DNA from: Branchiostoma floridae
Taxonomy: Eukaryota > Chordata > Leptocardii > Amphioxiformes > Branchiostomatidae
Direction: 5' to 3'
Assembly: GCF_000003815.2 (NCBI RefSeq)
Contig: NC_049990.1
Location: 22,852,338-22,916,337 of the forward strand
DNA: 64,000 nucleotides
The notes under the pieces were generated by a model. The model had not been told where the DNA came from, made no database searches, and saw only the letters and a list, made by a program, of their open reading frames with translations. Of the stretch, positions 32,250 through 42,542 are shown in pieces. The position numbers were made by a program, and so were the translations under genes. Each line of letters starts with the position of its first letter. Position 1 is the stretch's first letter.

Positions 32250-35045
32250 ATGTCGGGACACACGGCCGTCAGAGTTTTGTCGGCATTTTTACTGTTTGTG
32301 TCAAGTTGCTGCAGCCAAAAAAACTTCAGCGTGTCCGTTTATGAGAACGCCACTATCGGGACACAAATTTTGGAGGACATCCAACCCCTAAAGGCGGCTC
32401 GGCCGGTCACAGAAGGCGGTTACACGGTGGAAGGCGATCCACACAGGCGATTCCAATTCAGCAATGGTACGTTGTTTGTGAATAACCCTTTGGATTATGG
32501 AGTGCAAGACAAGTACATTCTACACGTTACGTCTGGCTGGTACGAAGGTCAGGTCACCATTCGGGTACAAGTTGTGGACGTGCCTGGCTATCCTCCTGTG
32601 TTTAACACCAGTTGTAACATACCGACAAGAAACACCCAAAACACAAAATTTGCACAGCTAACTACTATTATATCAGGGAAAACTAAAAGGTATCAAGAGC
32701 GAACATATTCGTCCGGTAACCAAAGTTATGACCGTGTCCGTTATGATAGCAGTAATAACAAGTGCGAAATAAAAGGTGCGTGGGCCATAAGTGCCAGAGA
32801 GGACTCAATAACAGCTTCAAGAATGATAAGATACAATTGGGAAAATACTACCTGTGCGAGGCAACTTCGAGCATCATCAATAAGCATCTCCCTAGATAAA
32901 AAAATGAATATTCTCAAAACCGCAAAATCTCTTCTTGGGGCATCAACTGATAAATTAATCCCTCATAGCTGGATGACCGACTCCAATGTTGAATTCATGG
33001 TTTTATTCCGTCTAATACCAGATTCAGAGGGCTTTGTCGAATATACCTGCGACACAAAAGTCCCCACTTACTTAGGATTATCCAACATGGAAGACATTTT
33101 GAAAGATGTGATTATAACAGCAAAGGCAAAAGCTCAGTTACTGCCATGCCCTCCGCATAGATATGGCATTTTATGTGAGAGTCGGTGTTCCTGTAGAAAC
33201 GGTGCGAATTGTCACAGATTCAATGGAGCCTGCAAATGTAAACCAGGTTGGCAGGGGGTCATCTGTGACATACCAAAACAAGAACTGTCAATCATCTCCA
33301 CACAAGGACATTTAGATGAACTGTACATTACCAGATCTGTGACTCTTCAATGTCAAGAACACCATGTCAATGTTACAATGTTGACATGGTCATTTCAACC
33401 CGAGAAACGGAGGGGGGCCTTCAAGCCTTTGGGTGTCAAAAACGGACAAACATTGGACATAGTGAATCTTCAGAATGAAAACAATGGCTTGTACACCTGC
33501 CAAGCGATCACAACACAAGGTAACGTCCTGAGAGCAAACTTCACACTCAATGTAACTTCCTGCCCACCCAATCACCATGGATCGAGATGCGAGAAGATCT
33601 GCAACTGTCTGCATGGATCTGACTGTGATCGTTGGGACGGCTGTGTTTGTCTGGAAGGTTGGAGAGGACACAGATGTGAAGATTCCTGTAAACTGGGGTC
33701 GTATGGACTGAAATGTGAGAGTAGTTGTGTTTGTAACAACGGGGCCTACTGCAATCCTAGCGACGGGACATGTAACTGTACAGCAGGCTGGAAAGGCACG
33801 ACTTGTAGCCAGCCATGCGAGAAGGGCAAGTTCGGACACACCTGTCGATCGGACTGCACCTGCAAAAACAACGCCACCTGTCATCACGTGGACGGCAGCT
33901 GCACCTGTATCCCACCATGGTCGGGAACGAAATGTGATATCATGATCAAGCAGTCAGATTTTCAAGTAGCTATTATAATAAGCGTTTCTTGTGTTTTGGG
34001 TTTCCTTGCTTTAGTTGGTATTCTAGCATGTAGGAAAAAATGTAATCTTTTTCTTATGCACAAACCACTACCAGAAGAGGAATATGCTGTATGTGAGTTG
34101 AGGAGGATGGAAGAAGACCTGGCAGACAAGTTACGCCCAGGATGGCTGGATCGATGGAAGATAGACAGCAGTCAACTGACATTGGGAGATATGATAGGGA
34201 TGGGTGCCTTCGGTCTGGTGACACAAGCCAACCTAGCCTTGCCCACTGGGCAACAAACTGTTGCAGCCAAGATGATCCGCTTTAAAGACAAACTGTGTTA
34301 CCAGGACTTCTACAGAGAGACAGCGATACTTATAGTGATACATGAGGAAAAGGGTTACAATCCCCGAAAATCTAACATTATTCAATTGTTTGGATTTAAC
34401 ATCAAATCAAATCCGAAATGCTTAATTCTCGAGTACGCCAGCAAAGGAAACCTACTGAACGTCTTAAGGGAAAAGAAGAGTATGTTACATAACTTGCTGT
34501 ATTTTGCAATTGACATTACACAAGCCCTTAGTCACCTGAAAGGTCTCCGTATTTCCCATCGCGACGTGGCCGCACGTAACGTTCTAATCACTGAACAGAA
34601 TATCGCAAAACTTGGCGACTTTGGCCTTGCTCGAGACGTATACAGCACAGCACAATACATTGCTGTCAATCACCAAGGCCAAGAACAACGTCTCCCGTTG
34701 AAATGGATGGCGATCGAGTCCCTCCTACATCTTCAGTTCTCGTGCGAAAGCGACCTGTGGTCCTTTGGTGTGCTTCTGTGGGAGATTGTAACAGGTGGGA
34801 CGGACCCCATGTACGGCAACACACCACAGCCGACCTGTCAGCAGCTTGTGGAGATCCTACAGCAGGGGATCCGTCTGGACATGCCTGCGGAGTGTCCTCC
34901 AAACCTGTACGTCATCATGACGTCATGTTGGAGCGAGGACCCAACAGCAAGGCCAAAACCGGAAGTGTTGAGAGAAAGACTGATTCGTGAACAGGAAAAA
35001 CTGAATCCACACCAAGTGTTTATTGAGAGGGAAACAGTGGTGTGA
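32250..35045 (+). CDS. Intronless receptor tyrosine kinase, 931 residues
   Basis: I chose ATG 32250 because it starts a signal peptide (residues 1-23) and matches the two other copies. Domains in order: a cadherin-like module (24-120, with VSVYENATIGT and NNPLDYG); about 170 residues of unknown fold; one EGF-like unit (CRNGANCHRFNGACKCKPGW); an Ig-like domain (about 340-430, C...W...YTC); three or four EGF/laminin-type units; one helix near 568-592; then a tyrosine kinase from about 641. Kinase motifs are complete: GMGAFG, AAK, HRDVAARN (about 769), DFGLARD (about 789), KWMAIES and DLWSFG. The C-terminus ETVV fits a class I PDZ ligand. AATAAA lies 55 bases after the stop. The ligand is unknown; the layout recalls Tie-like receptors with an added N-terminal module. 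The absence of introns is unusual for a receptor kinase. Confidence 0.9.
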   Translation: MSGHTAVRVLSAFLLFVSSCCSQKNFSVSVYENATIGTQILEDIQPLKAARPVTEGGYTVEGDPHRRFQFSNGTLFVNNPLDYGVQDKYILHVTSGWYEGQVTIRVQVVDVPGYPPVFNTSCNIPTRNTQNTKFAQLTTIISGKTKRYQERTYSSGNQSYDRVRYDSSNNKCEIKGAWAISAREDSITASRMIRYNWENTTCARQLRASSISISLDKKMNILKTAKSLLGASTDKLIPHSWMTDSNVEFMVLFRLIPDSEGFVEYTCDTKVPTYLGLSNMEDILKDVIITAKAKAQLLPCPPHRYGILCESRCSCRNGANCHRFNGACKCKPGWQGVICDIPKQELSIISTQGHLDELYITRSVTLQCQEHHVNVTMLTWSFQPEKRRGAFKPLGVKNGQTLDIVNLQNENNGLYTCQAITTQGNVLRANFTLNVTSCPPNHHGSRCEKICNCLHGSDCDRWDGCVCLEGWRGHRCEDSCKLGSYGLKCESSCVCNNGAYCNPSDGTCNCTAGWKGTTCSQPCEKGKFGHTCRSDCTCKNNATCHHVDGSCTCIPPWSGTKCDIMIKQSDFQVAIIISVSCVLGFLALVGILACRKKCNLFLMHKPLPEEEYAVCELRRMEEDLADKLRPGWLDRWKIDSSQLTLGDMIGMGAFGLVTQANLALPTGQQTVAAKMIRFKDKLCYQDFYRETAILIVIHEEKGYNPRKSNIIQLFGFNIKSNPKCLILEYASKGNLLNVLREKKSMLHNLLYFAIDITQALSHLKGLRISHRDVAARNVLITEQNIAKLGDFGLARDVYSTAQYIAVNHQGQEQRLPLKWMAIESLLHLQFSCESDLWSFGVLLWEIVTGGTDPMYGNTPQPTCQQLVEILQQGIRLDMPAECPPNLYVIMTSCWSEDPTARPKPEVLRERLIREQEKLNPHQVFIERETVV

Positions 35046-35689
35046 TCACTATGGTCCCGAATCCTGCTTTACAGCTTAAAATTATTCTACATAGTAGTCA
35101 ATAAAGATCATTTCGTGTATATAGGTGATGACGCAAACAGGACATAGAAGAAGAATAGCAGTTTAGTGTCATCTATTGCCATTACACGTTTCTTATTCGA
35201 ACATATACGTCACTCGTACATATCACTCTACATGTTGAGGTTTACAATTAGCACCTCTTTATAGCTTCTTCAAATCACACAACCTTCTTTTAGAAAATTA
35301 CTTACAGTGCAAGCACAATATTTATCATCTTGACAAGAATTAAACATAACTAATATTGTCTATCATACATTAAAATTAACAAATATAATGTAGCATTTCT
35401 GTTATCTGAATGTCTAGAGAGTCATTTGTTTGAAAAACAATGATGTCCACAATGTTTTGATGCTGTTAGCATTCTATAGGAATTAAGCTTACCATATGAG
35501 AAGGTAAGACTAAAGTATAATTCGCATACAATCATTGACATAACCAGCAAGTGAAAGACCATGTTTAATACTTAGCAAGAAAAGGTAAGATCAGTTGGAA
35601 CGATATCGATTGTAATCGTGTACATGTACTTTGAGGTTGCAGGTCTCTGTCTTCATATTCACTTCTTTATTGATTTCATATGAAAGATA
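35046..35689. other. 3' flank of the intact kinase gene
   Basis: It contains AATAAA at 35100-35105, which is probably the polyadenylation signal. The remainder is AT-rich with no gene seen. Confidence 0.55.
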
Positions 35690-36495
35690 AGTGTCGTCAA
35701 AAAACGCAATAAAATAGGATGAATCTGAAGTTCCAGACAACTCCAAACAAGTCCCGGTCATAAGCACACTGAACTAAGAACAACAATATTGTTATCATTG
35801 GGGCACGAGACAGAACGTGACACAGCATTTCAAACAAATAGGCTCGCATGGGAACGGATTTTCAGACAAAGAATGAACAACTGATATGAGGAATAATCAC
35901 ATTCCCTAGATTGATATTCTATCTCGTCAAATGGAAATGCTCTACACATTCAAATATTGAATTGTACAGCTGAGGTAGGAAACCAAAAGGACTAGTACTG
36001 AAACATTAAGTAAACACATCATGGAACAGATGATAGTAATGTAAGTTGGTTGAAAGCTATCTAAACTTTAACACAGGCTACGTTGAGGGTAGATTGCGCT
36101 TTGCTTGAGCCAAACAATGGCGGGCTCATTTTGCCTAAGTTTAATAATGGGGAACAGAAGGTCACACAAGTTCCGCTTTATATAGTTCCTGAAACCTTAT
36201 AATCTAGTTCTCACACCACTAGGATTGACGTAGTCAATTCTATTGGGTTCCGCTAGCAGAGGAGACAATTGGTAAAAACACTGTCGCTAAATCTTTGACG
36301 TTTCTGCTGTATCCACCAAGAGCCCGATCAGATACGTAGTACGCCTTGGGGGTTCCCCTTTTTGATACCGTGTTCTTGGCGGAAGCTACTTTCAGGAACT
36401 TCTCGAATACATTATAGCACAACCAGGTGCTTCCAACAGTCTTCTCTCTCAGCCCGGGCCTGTGTCTCAAAAAATCGTCTAGCTAGAAAATGTCA
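35690..36495 (+). repeat. Upstream region of the second kinase copy, inverted partner of 31020-31700
   Basis: It holds the family promoter block and leader, ending in the original start-codon context AGCTAGAAAATGTCA at 36481-36495. The retrotransposon inserted right here, so this leader is now 2 kb from the coding region it served. Confidence 0.7.
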
Positions 36496-38494
36496 GACTC
36501 ACTGTATGAAACACTTGAGTGCCTTAGCTCATTCTCTAATGTGGCTGGACCCAACTTAAACAAAGCTAAAACAAAAGGACTGTGGCTAGGTATATGGAAA
36601 CACAGAAAAGATGAAATAGCAGGTATCCAATGGCCTTCTGTAATTAAGTCACTTGGTGTAAATTTTGGTCATAGCAAGGAACAATTAATGAAATTAAACT
36701 GGGATGACAAGGTAAAACAAGTTAAAACAGTTCTCAATACATGGTGCCAAAGGAATCTTACTTTATTTGGGAAAATAACCATTGTAAAGGCATTGGCAGC
36801 TGCAAAGGTAACATATGTAATGAACATTCTTCCAACACCAACAATAGTGTTAAAAGAGCTAAATGCTGCCTTTTTTAACTTTGTGTGGAGTGGAAAAAAG
36901 GACAAAATTAAACGGAAAACCCTCATTGGCAACTATGAACAGGGAGGTTTAAAAATGCTAGACATACATAGTGTGAAAGATGCTCTCTTGGCGTCTTGGG
37001 TCAAACGTCTGCTTAATGGTAAGGGTTCTTGGAGACATATCCCTTTACACTACTTATCTTCCTTAGATATAGACTTGAATCTTGTGTTTCAAATGAGTTG
37101 CATTGAAGACAAATACCTGTGTAATGTACCCCTCTTTTATAAGCAAGTTATTTATGCATGGTACAAAGCTAAAAGCAATTGTGACACAAACCAGATTATC
37201 TGGGGAAACAAGCATATTGTATCAGGGGGGAAAACACTCTTGTACCCACATTGGATTAACTCTGGTTTTGTTTATATACAGGATATTTTACAAAATGGTA
37301 CTTTTATAAGTGACAGAGAGGTGTTCGGAAAACTTACCAAGAAACATAACTGGATGTGTGAATTGCTCATTGTTAAAAGAGCCATACGTAAAAATTGTTG
37401 TATCGAAAGAGAAACGTTAGAAACACCAGCCTTAGATTTTCCAAAAACTTCTGTGATATACCGAAACCTTATGTTACAAATATTTATAGTTCCAAACTGC
37501 CAACAGAAATGGCAGACACATTTTGATATATACTCACTTAATTGGAAGAAGATTTGGAAAATGCTAGGCACAACTTCATGCAAAGAAACACAAATAGCAG
37601 AGCTTAATTACAAACTACTTCATCAAATTTTACCATGTGGTGAGAAATTAAGCAAATGGAGAATACAAGATGAAGATGGTCAAGTAGTTGATCCTGTATG
37701 TAAATTATGTGACAGTGGTCATGTTGACAATTATAAACATATGTTCCTGGAATGTAAAAGGCTATAGCTAACTAACCTGTGGAATTTGGTACATACTTCT
37801 GTACCATTTAGCCCCGGTAACCCTTATATTGATTTTGAAGAGATGATACTGGGAAAGGTAAACCAGCCAATAAACGAAAATATCCTGAAGAAAAGAATAC
37901 GAATAATTTCTATAGCAAAGTGGGTTATCTTTAAAACATGGATTTTTTCTAGAAAGTGCCCACGGCCAATTTCAGGCCATAACTTATCTAACATCTTCAA
38001 TTGTGAACTCAAAAACAGGCTTCATGTTCTGTAATGTTTACTTCTATGTACAATGTACTTAAATAATGATTATTAAGCTCATAAAAAGCAACAACAACTG
38101 TTAAACCCATAGTATGTAAACTATAGTTCTAGTCCAGTCTAGATCTACTGTGTTATAACATACTGTAAACTATACTTTGTTATGAAAGAAAAAGTTCCGG
38201 ATGTTAAAAGTAACTTGTTGTTTTTGATAACCATCTACATGTATCATAATTATTCCATGACAATTGTGGCAACCATGTGGTGTATATTGGTTTTACATAA
38301 TAGCCTGTATAAGTACATGAGAGAAATGCTTATATAGACAATGATACTTCTTCCGTGCGCATTACCTATTGTGTATTTCACTAGTACTTCAAATTACTCC
38401 ATGTACAATAGTAGCTTAGATACTCTGTTGTTGACAAATGTATTATTTGTTTTTACTAATAAAGCCTTGAAAAAAAAAAAATAAAAAAAAAAAA
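36496..38494 (+). mobile_element. 5'-truncated L1/Tx1-like retrotransposon with poly(A) and 15-bp target duplication
   Basis: AGCTAGAAAATGTCA occurs at 36481-36495 and again at 38495-38509, bounding the insert. The frame starts inside the reverse transcriptase (LNKAKTKGLWLG), with LNTWCQRNLTLFGKITIVKA, NFVWSGKKDKIKRKTL and a C-terminal CKLCDSGHVDNYKHMFLEC knuckle. One in-frame TAG at 37765-37767 interrupts it, and the same frame continues to 38034. The 3' end has AATAAAG near 38459 and an A-rich tail. The element is dead on arrival, but the crisp target duplication suggests a fairly recent insertion. Confidence 0.9.
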
Positions 38495-38503
38495 AGCTAG
38501 AAA

Positions 38504-41293
38504 ATGTCAAGACACACGGTCGTCAGAGCTTTTTTGACATTTGTACTGTGTATGTCATGTTGCTGCAGCCAAGAAATCTTCAGCGTATCTGTTTATGAGA
38601 ACGCCACTGTCGGGACACCAATTTTGGAGGATACACAACCCCTAAAGGCGGCTCCGTCGGTCAAAGTAGGTGGATACACAGTGGAAGGCGATCCCCACAA
38701 GCGATTCCATGTCAGCAATGGTACGTTGTTTCTGATTAACCCTTTGGATTATGGAGTGCAAGATGAGTACATTCTACACCTTACGTCTGGCCAGTACGAA
38801 GATCGGGTCACCATTCGGGTACAAGTTGTGGACGTGCCTGGCTATCCTCCTGTCTTTAACACCAGCTGTGACATACCGACAAGAAACACCCCAAGCAAAA
38901 CATTTCAATAGGTAACTACTAGTGTTTCTGAGAAAGCAAAGAGATATAGTCATCGGACATTTTCTTCCGGTAACCAAAATCATGAATATGTCCGTTTCGA
39001 TAGCAGTAATAACAAGTGCGAAATAAAAGCTGCATGGGCCTTGCGTGCCAGACAGGATACAACAACAGCTTCCAGATTGTTTGAAGATAATTGGGAAAAT
39101 ACTGTCTGTGCGAGGAAAATGCGAAAATCGTTTGGGATCTTCCTAGAGGCTAAAAGAAATATTAATAAGACTGCGCTATCACTTTTTGGGGCATCAGCTA
39201 ATATTCTCATCTCTCCGAGCTGGATGAGCGACGCCAATGTTAGATTTATGGTTTTATCCCGTCTCATACCAGATTCAAAGGGCTTTTTCACATATACCTG
39301 TGACTCAAAAGTCTCAGATTACTTGGGATTATCCGAAATAAAATCCTTTTTGAAAGATGTGAATGTAACACTTAAGGCAACAGTACAGCTGCTGCCATGT
39401 CCTCCACATAGATATGGCCTCTTATGTGAGAGTCAGTGTGCATGTAGAAACGGTGCAGATTGTCACAGATTCAATGGAGCCTGCAAGTGTAAACCAGGTT
39501 GGCAGGGGGTCATCTGTGACATACCGAAACAGGAACTGTCAATCAGCTCCACACAAGGACATTTAGATGAACTGTACATTACCGGATCTGTGACTCTTCA
39601 TTGTCAAGAACATCATGTCAATGTGACAATACTGACATGGTCGTTTCAACCCGAAAAACGGACGGTCTCATTCAAGCCTTTGAGTATCATGAACGGACAC
39701 AAAGTGGAAATAGTGAATCTTCAGGATAAAAACAATGGCTTGTACACCTGCCAAGCGATCACAACACAAGGAAATGTCCTGACTGCAAACTTTACACTCA
39801 ATGTAACTTCCTGTCCACCCAATCACCATGGATCGAGATGCGAGAAGATCTGCAACTGTCTGCATGGCTCTGACTGTGATCGGTGGGACGGCTGTGTTTG
39901 TCTGGAAGGTTGGAGAGGATACAGATGTGAGGATCCCTGTAAACCGGGGACGTATGGACTGAAATGTGAGAGTAGTTGTGTCTGTAAAAACGGAGCTTAC
40001 TGCAGTCCTAGCGACGGGACATGTAACTGCACAGCAGGCTGGAAAGGTACGACTTGTAGCGAACCATGCGAGAAGGGCAAATTCGGACACAACTGCCAAT
40101 CTGATTGCACCTGCAAGAACAACGCCACCTGTCATCACGTGGACGGCACCTGCACCTGTATCCCACCATGGTCGGGAACGAAATGTGATATCATCAAGGA
40201 GTCAGATCTTCAAGTAGCTATTCTAATTAGTGTTTCTATTGCTATGGGGTTCCTTGCTTTTGTCGGTATTCTAGCATGTAAGAAAAAATGTAAACTATTT
40301 GACATGCACAAACCACTCCCAGAAGAGGAATATGCTGTATGTGAGTTGAGGAGGATGGAAGAAGACCTGGCAGACAAGTTACGCCCAGGATGGCTGGAGC
40401 GATGGCAGATAGACAGCAGTCAACTAACATTGGGAGATATGATAGGGATGGGTGCCTTCGGTCTGGTGACACAAGCCAGCCTAGCCTTGCCTACCGGTCA
40501 ACGAACCGTTGCAGCCAAGATGATCCGCTTCAACGACAAACTGTGTTACCAGGACTTCTACAGAGAGACAGCGATACTCACAGTGATACATGAGGAAAAG
40601 GGATACAATCCCCGAAAATCTAACATTATTCAATTGTTTGGATTTAATATCACATCTAATCCAAAGTGCTTGATCCTCGAGTACGCCAGCGAAGGAAACC
40701 TCTTGAACTTCTTAAGGCAAAAGAAAAATAAGTTACATTATTTGCTGTATTTTGCAATTGACATTACACAAGCCCTCGGTCACCTGAAAGATCTTCGCAT
40801 TTCCCATCGCGACGTGGCCGCACGTAACGTTCTAATCACTGAACAGAATATCGCAAAACTCGGCGACTTTGGCCTTGCTCGCGACGTGTACAACACAGCA
40901 CAATACATTCCTGTCAATCACCAAGGCCAAGAACGACGTCTCCCGTTGAAATGGATGGCGATCGAGTCCCTCCTACATCTTCAGTTCTCGTGCGAAAGCG
41001 ACCTGTGGTCCTTTGGTGTGCTTCTGTGGGAGATTGTAACAGGTGGGACGGACCCCATGTACGGTAACACACCACAGCCGACCTGTCAGCAGCTTGTGGA
41101 GATCCTACAGCAGGGGATCCGTCTGGACATGCCTGCGGAGTGTCCTCCAGACCTGTACGTCATCATGACGTCATGTTGGAGCGAGGACCCAACAGCGAGG
41201 CCAAATCCAGAAGAAATAAGGGAAAACCTGATTCGTGAACAGGAAAAACTGAACCCACACCAAGTGTTTATTGAGAGGGAGACAGTGGTGTGA
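38504..41293 (+). pseudogene. Second receptor tyrosine kinase copy, full length with one in-frame TAG
   Basis: It is collinear over its whole length with the kinase at 32250: signal peptide, cadherin-like module, EGF, Ig, EGF units, helix, kinase and ETVV end. The only defect seen is TAG at 38909-38911 (codon 136), where the other copy has CAG; the frame on both sides is the same and open. Kinase motifs are intact (GMGAFG, HRDVAARN, DFGLARD). Extracellular residues have diverged more than the kinase. Its leader was displaced by the retrotransposon at 36496 and its 3' flank by the MITE at 41297. It could be a young pseudogene, a segregating null allele, or start internally at 39041 or downstream, which would lack a signal peptide. 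Confidence 0.85.
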
Positions 41294-41296
41294 TCA

Positions 41297-41613
41297 CAGG
41301 GCTCGAAATACCACCTGCATATGCAGGTTAGTGCAGGTAAAATTGGAGCTGTGCATGTATTTCTGGTGTCTACCTGCACTGGCCCATGTACTTTGTTTTA
41401 TACATAAATGTCGTTTCATACATGATGTTGATTGTTCTTAGCTGCATTGACTGTTACCATCTATAAAGTATACAGAAAGCAGTGGTTCCTGAACAATTTT
41501 AGCATGATCCAAACTTCCTAAATAATGGTGCAGGTAAAATTTGTCTGGTGCAGGTAATTTTCAATGTTACCTGCACCAGTGCAGGTATGCAGAAAAAGGT
41601 ATTTTGAGCCCTG
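41297..41613. mobile_element. 317-bp MITE (hAT-like ends) directly after the kinase stop codon
   Basis: The ends CAGGGCTCGAAATACC and GGTATTTTGAGCCCTG are inverted. TGATCA flanks both sides (41291-41296 and 41614-41619). The first TGA is the kinase stop. The interior has repeated GTGCAGGTA motifs. A second copy lies at 45705-46030. Confidence 0.85.
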
Positions 41614-42542
41614 TGATCATGACCATGAGGCAATATTTGCTTCCTTGTTATCTATGTGTTAAGGACAAGTTATTGCTAGAAATGAATGCTTAACCTGATA
41701 TAGATTATTTACCAAACTGGACACAGAAATAGAAGTTTTATACCCTTTATTGCCTCACACATGCCTCACTCTAACTAAAGCCTCACTCTAAAATATCACT
41801 CAAGATGTAGAATTTTACCATTTGTAATGGACAATTTCTGATTGCTCAACTTTCTCAAAAGATCACAATGCGAGAAGTGTTTATCTTCTGCACAAGATTC
41901 ATAATCAATATGCAATATACTTCATAGTATCATAACACAGCATTGTATATCATACATAAAATCAATGTCCTTATGACGTCAATGAAATGCCTGTATAGTT
42001 ATGATTATACATCTTCGGAGAAGGTTAGAGAAAACATAGCAGTAAAATGAAGCTATTGCTGAGGTCTAGCAAAAAAAATGTTGTTTTCTGGCTATGGTCC
42101 TGAAAAAACTTAGTGTCGAAAGGTAAAGATTCTCCATTGTTATTTCATTTGTTTGATTTTATTAAGATTTAATCCGAAGTGATCCAACAAGGCATCAGGC
42201 ACAATATTTTCAACATCCTGTTGTAAGTATACAGATATACATTGTACAAGCACAAGTATATCAATAAACTACACAAAGAAGGACTACATTTGAAGACATT
42301 CTTATATCAGCTGTTCAAAGTCCCAAACTGTTAACACAGTGTAAAATACAGGGAGTCTGTTTTGAATTTTGTCACTTAGACATCAGTTCGAAAAATTAAA
42401 GTCATTGTCAGCAGCCATTAAAAAAGCTATGGTTTTCGTTAGCGTCAGTCGGGTAACTGGAAATACATTTTTCTCACTGGGCCTGGGGTTGCTGTGAGTG
42501 TAGGAAGCCTGGTGGTCTTGTGTTGAGCGGACAATGAGTGCT
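41614..42542. other. Spacer between kinase copy and esterase D
   Basis: No gene. A minus-strand AATAAA (reverse complement at 42158-42163) may serve esterase D, about 380 bases after its stop. Confidence 0.45.

Noticed and set aside
39041-41293. Downstream part of the second kinase copy as a separate 750-residue gene
   Set aside because: It shares frame and full collinearity with the upstream part, and the only break is one TAG. An internal start would lack a signal peptide.
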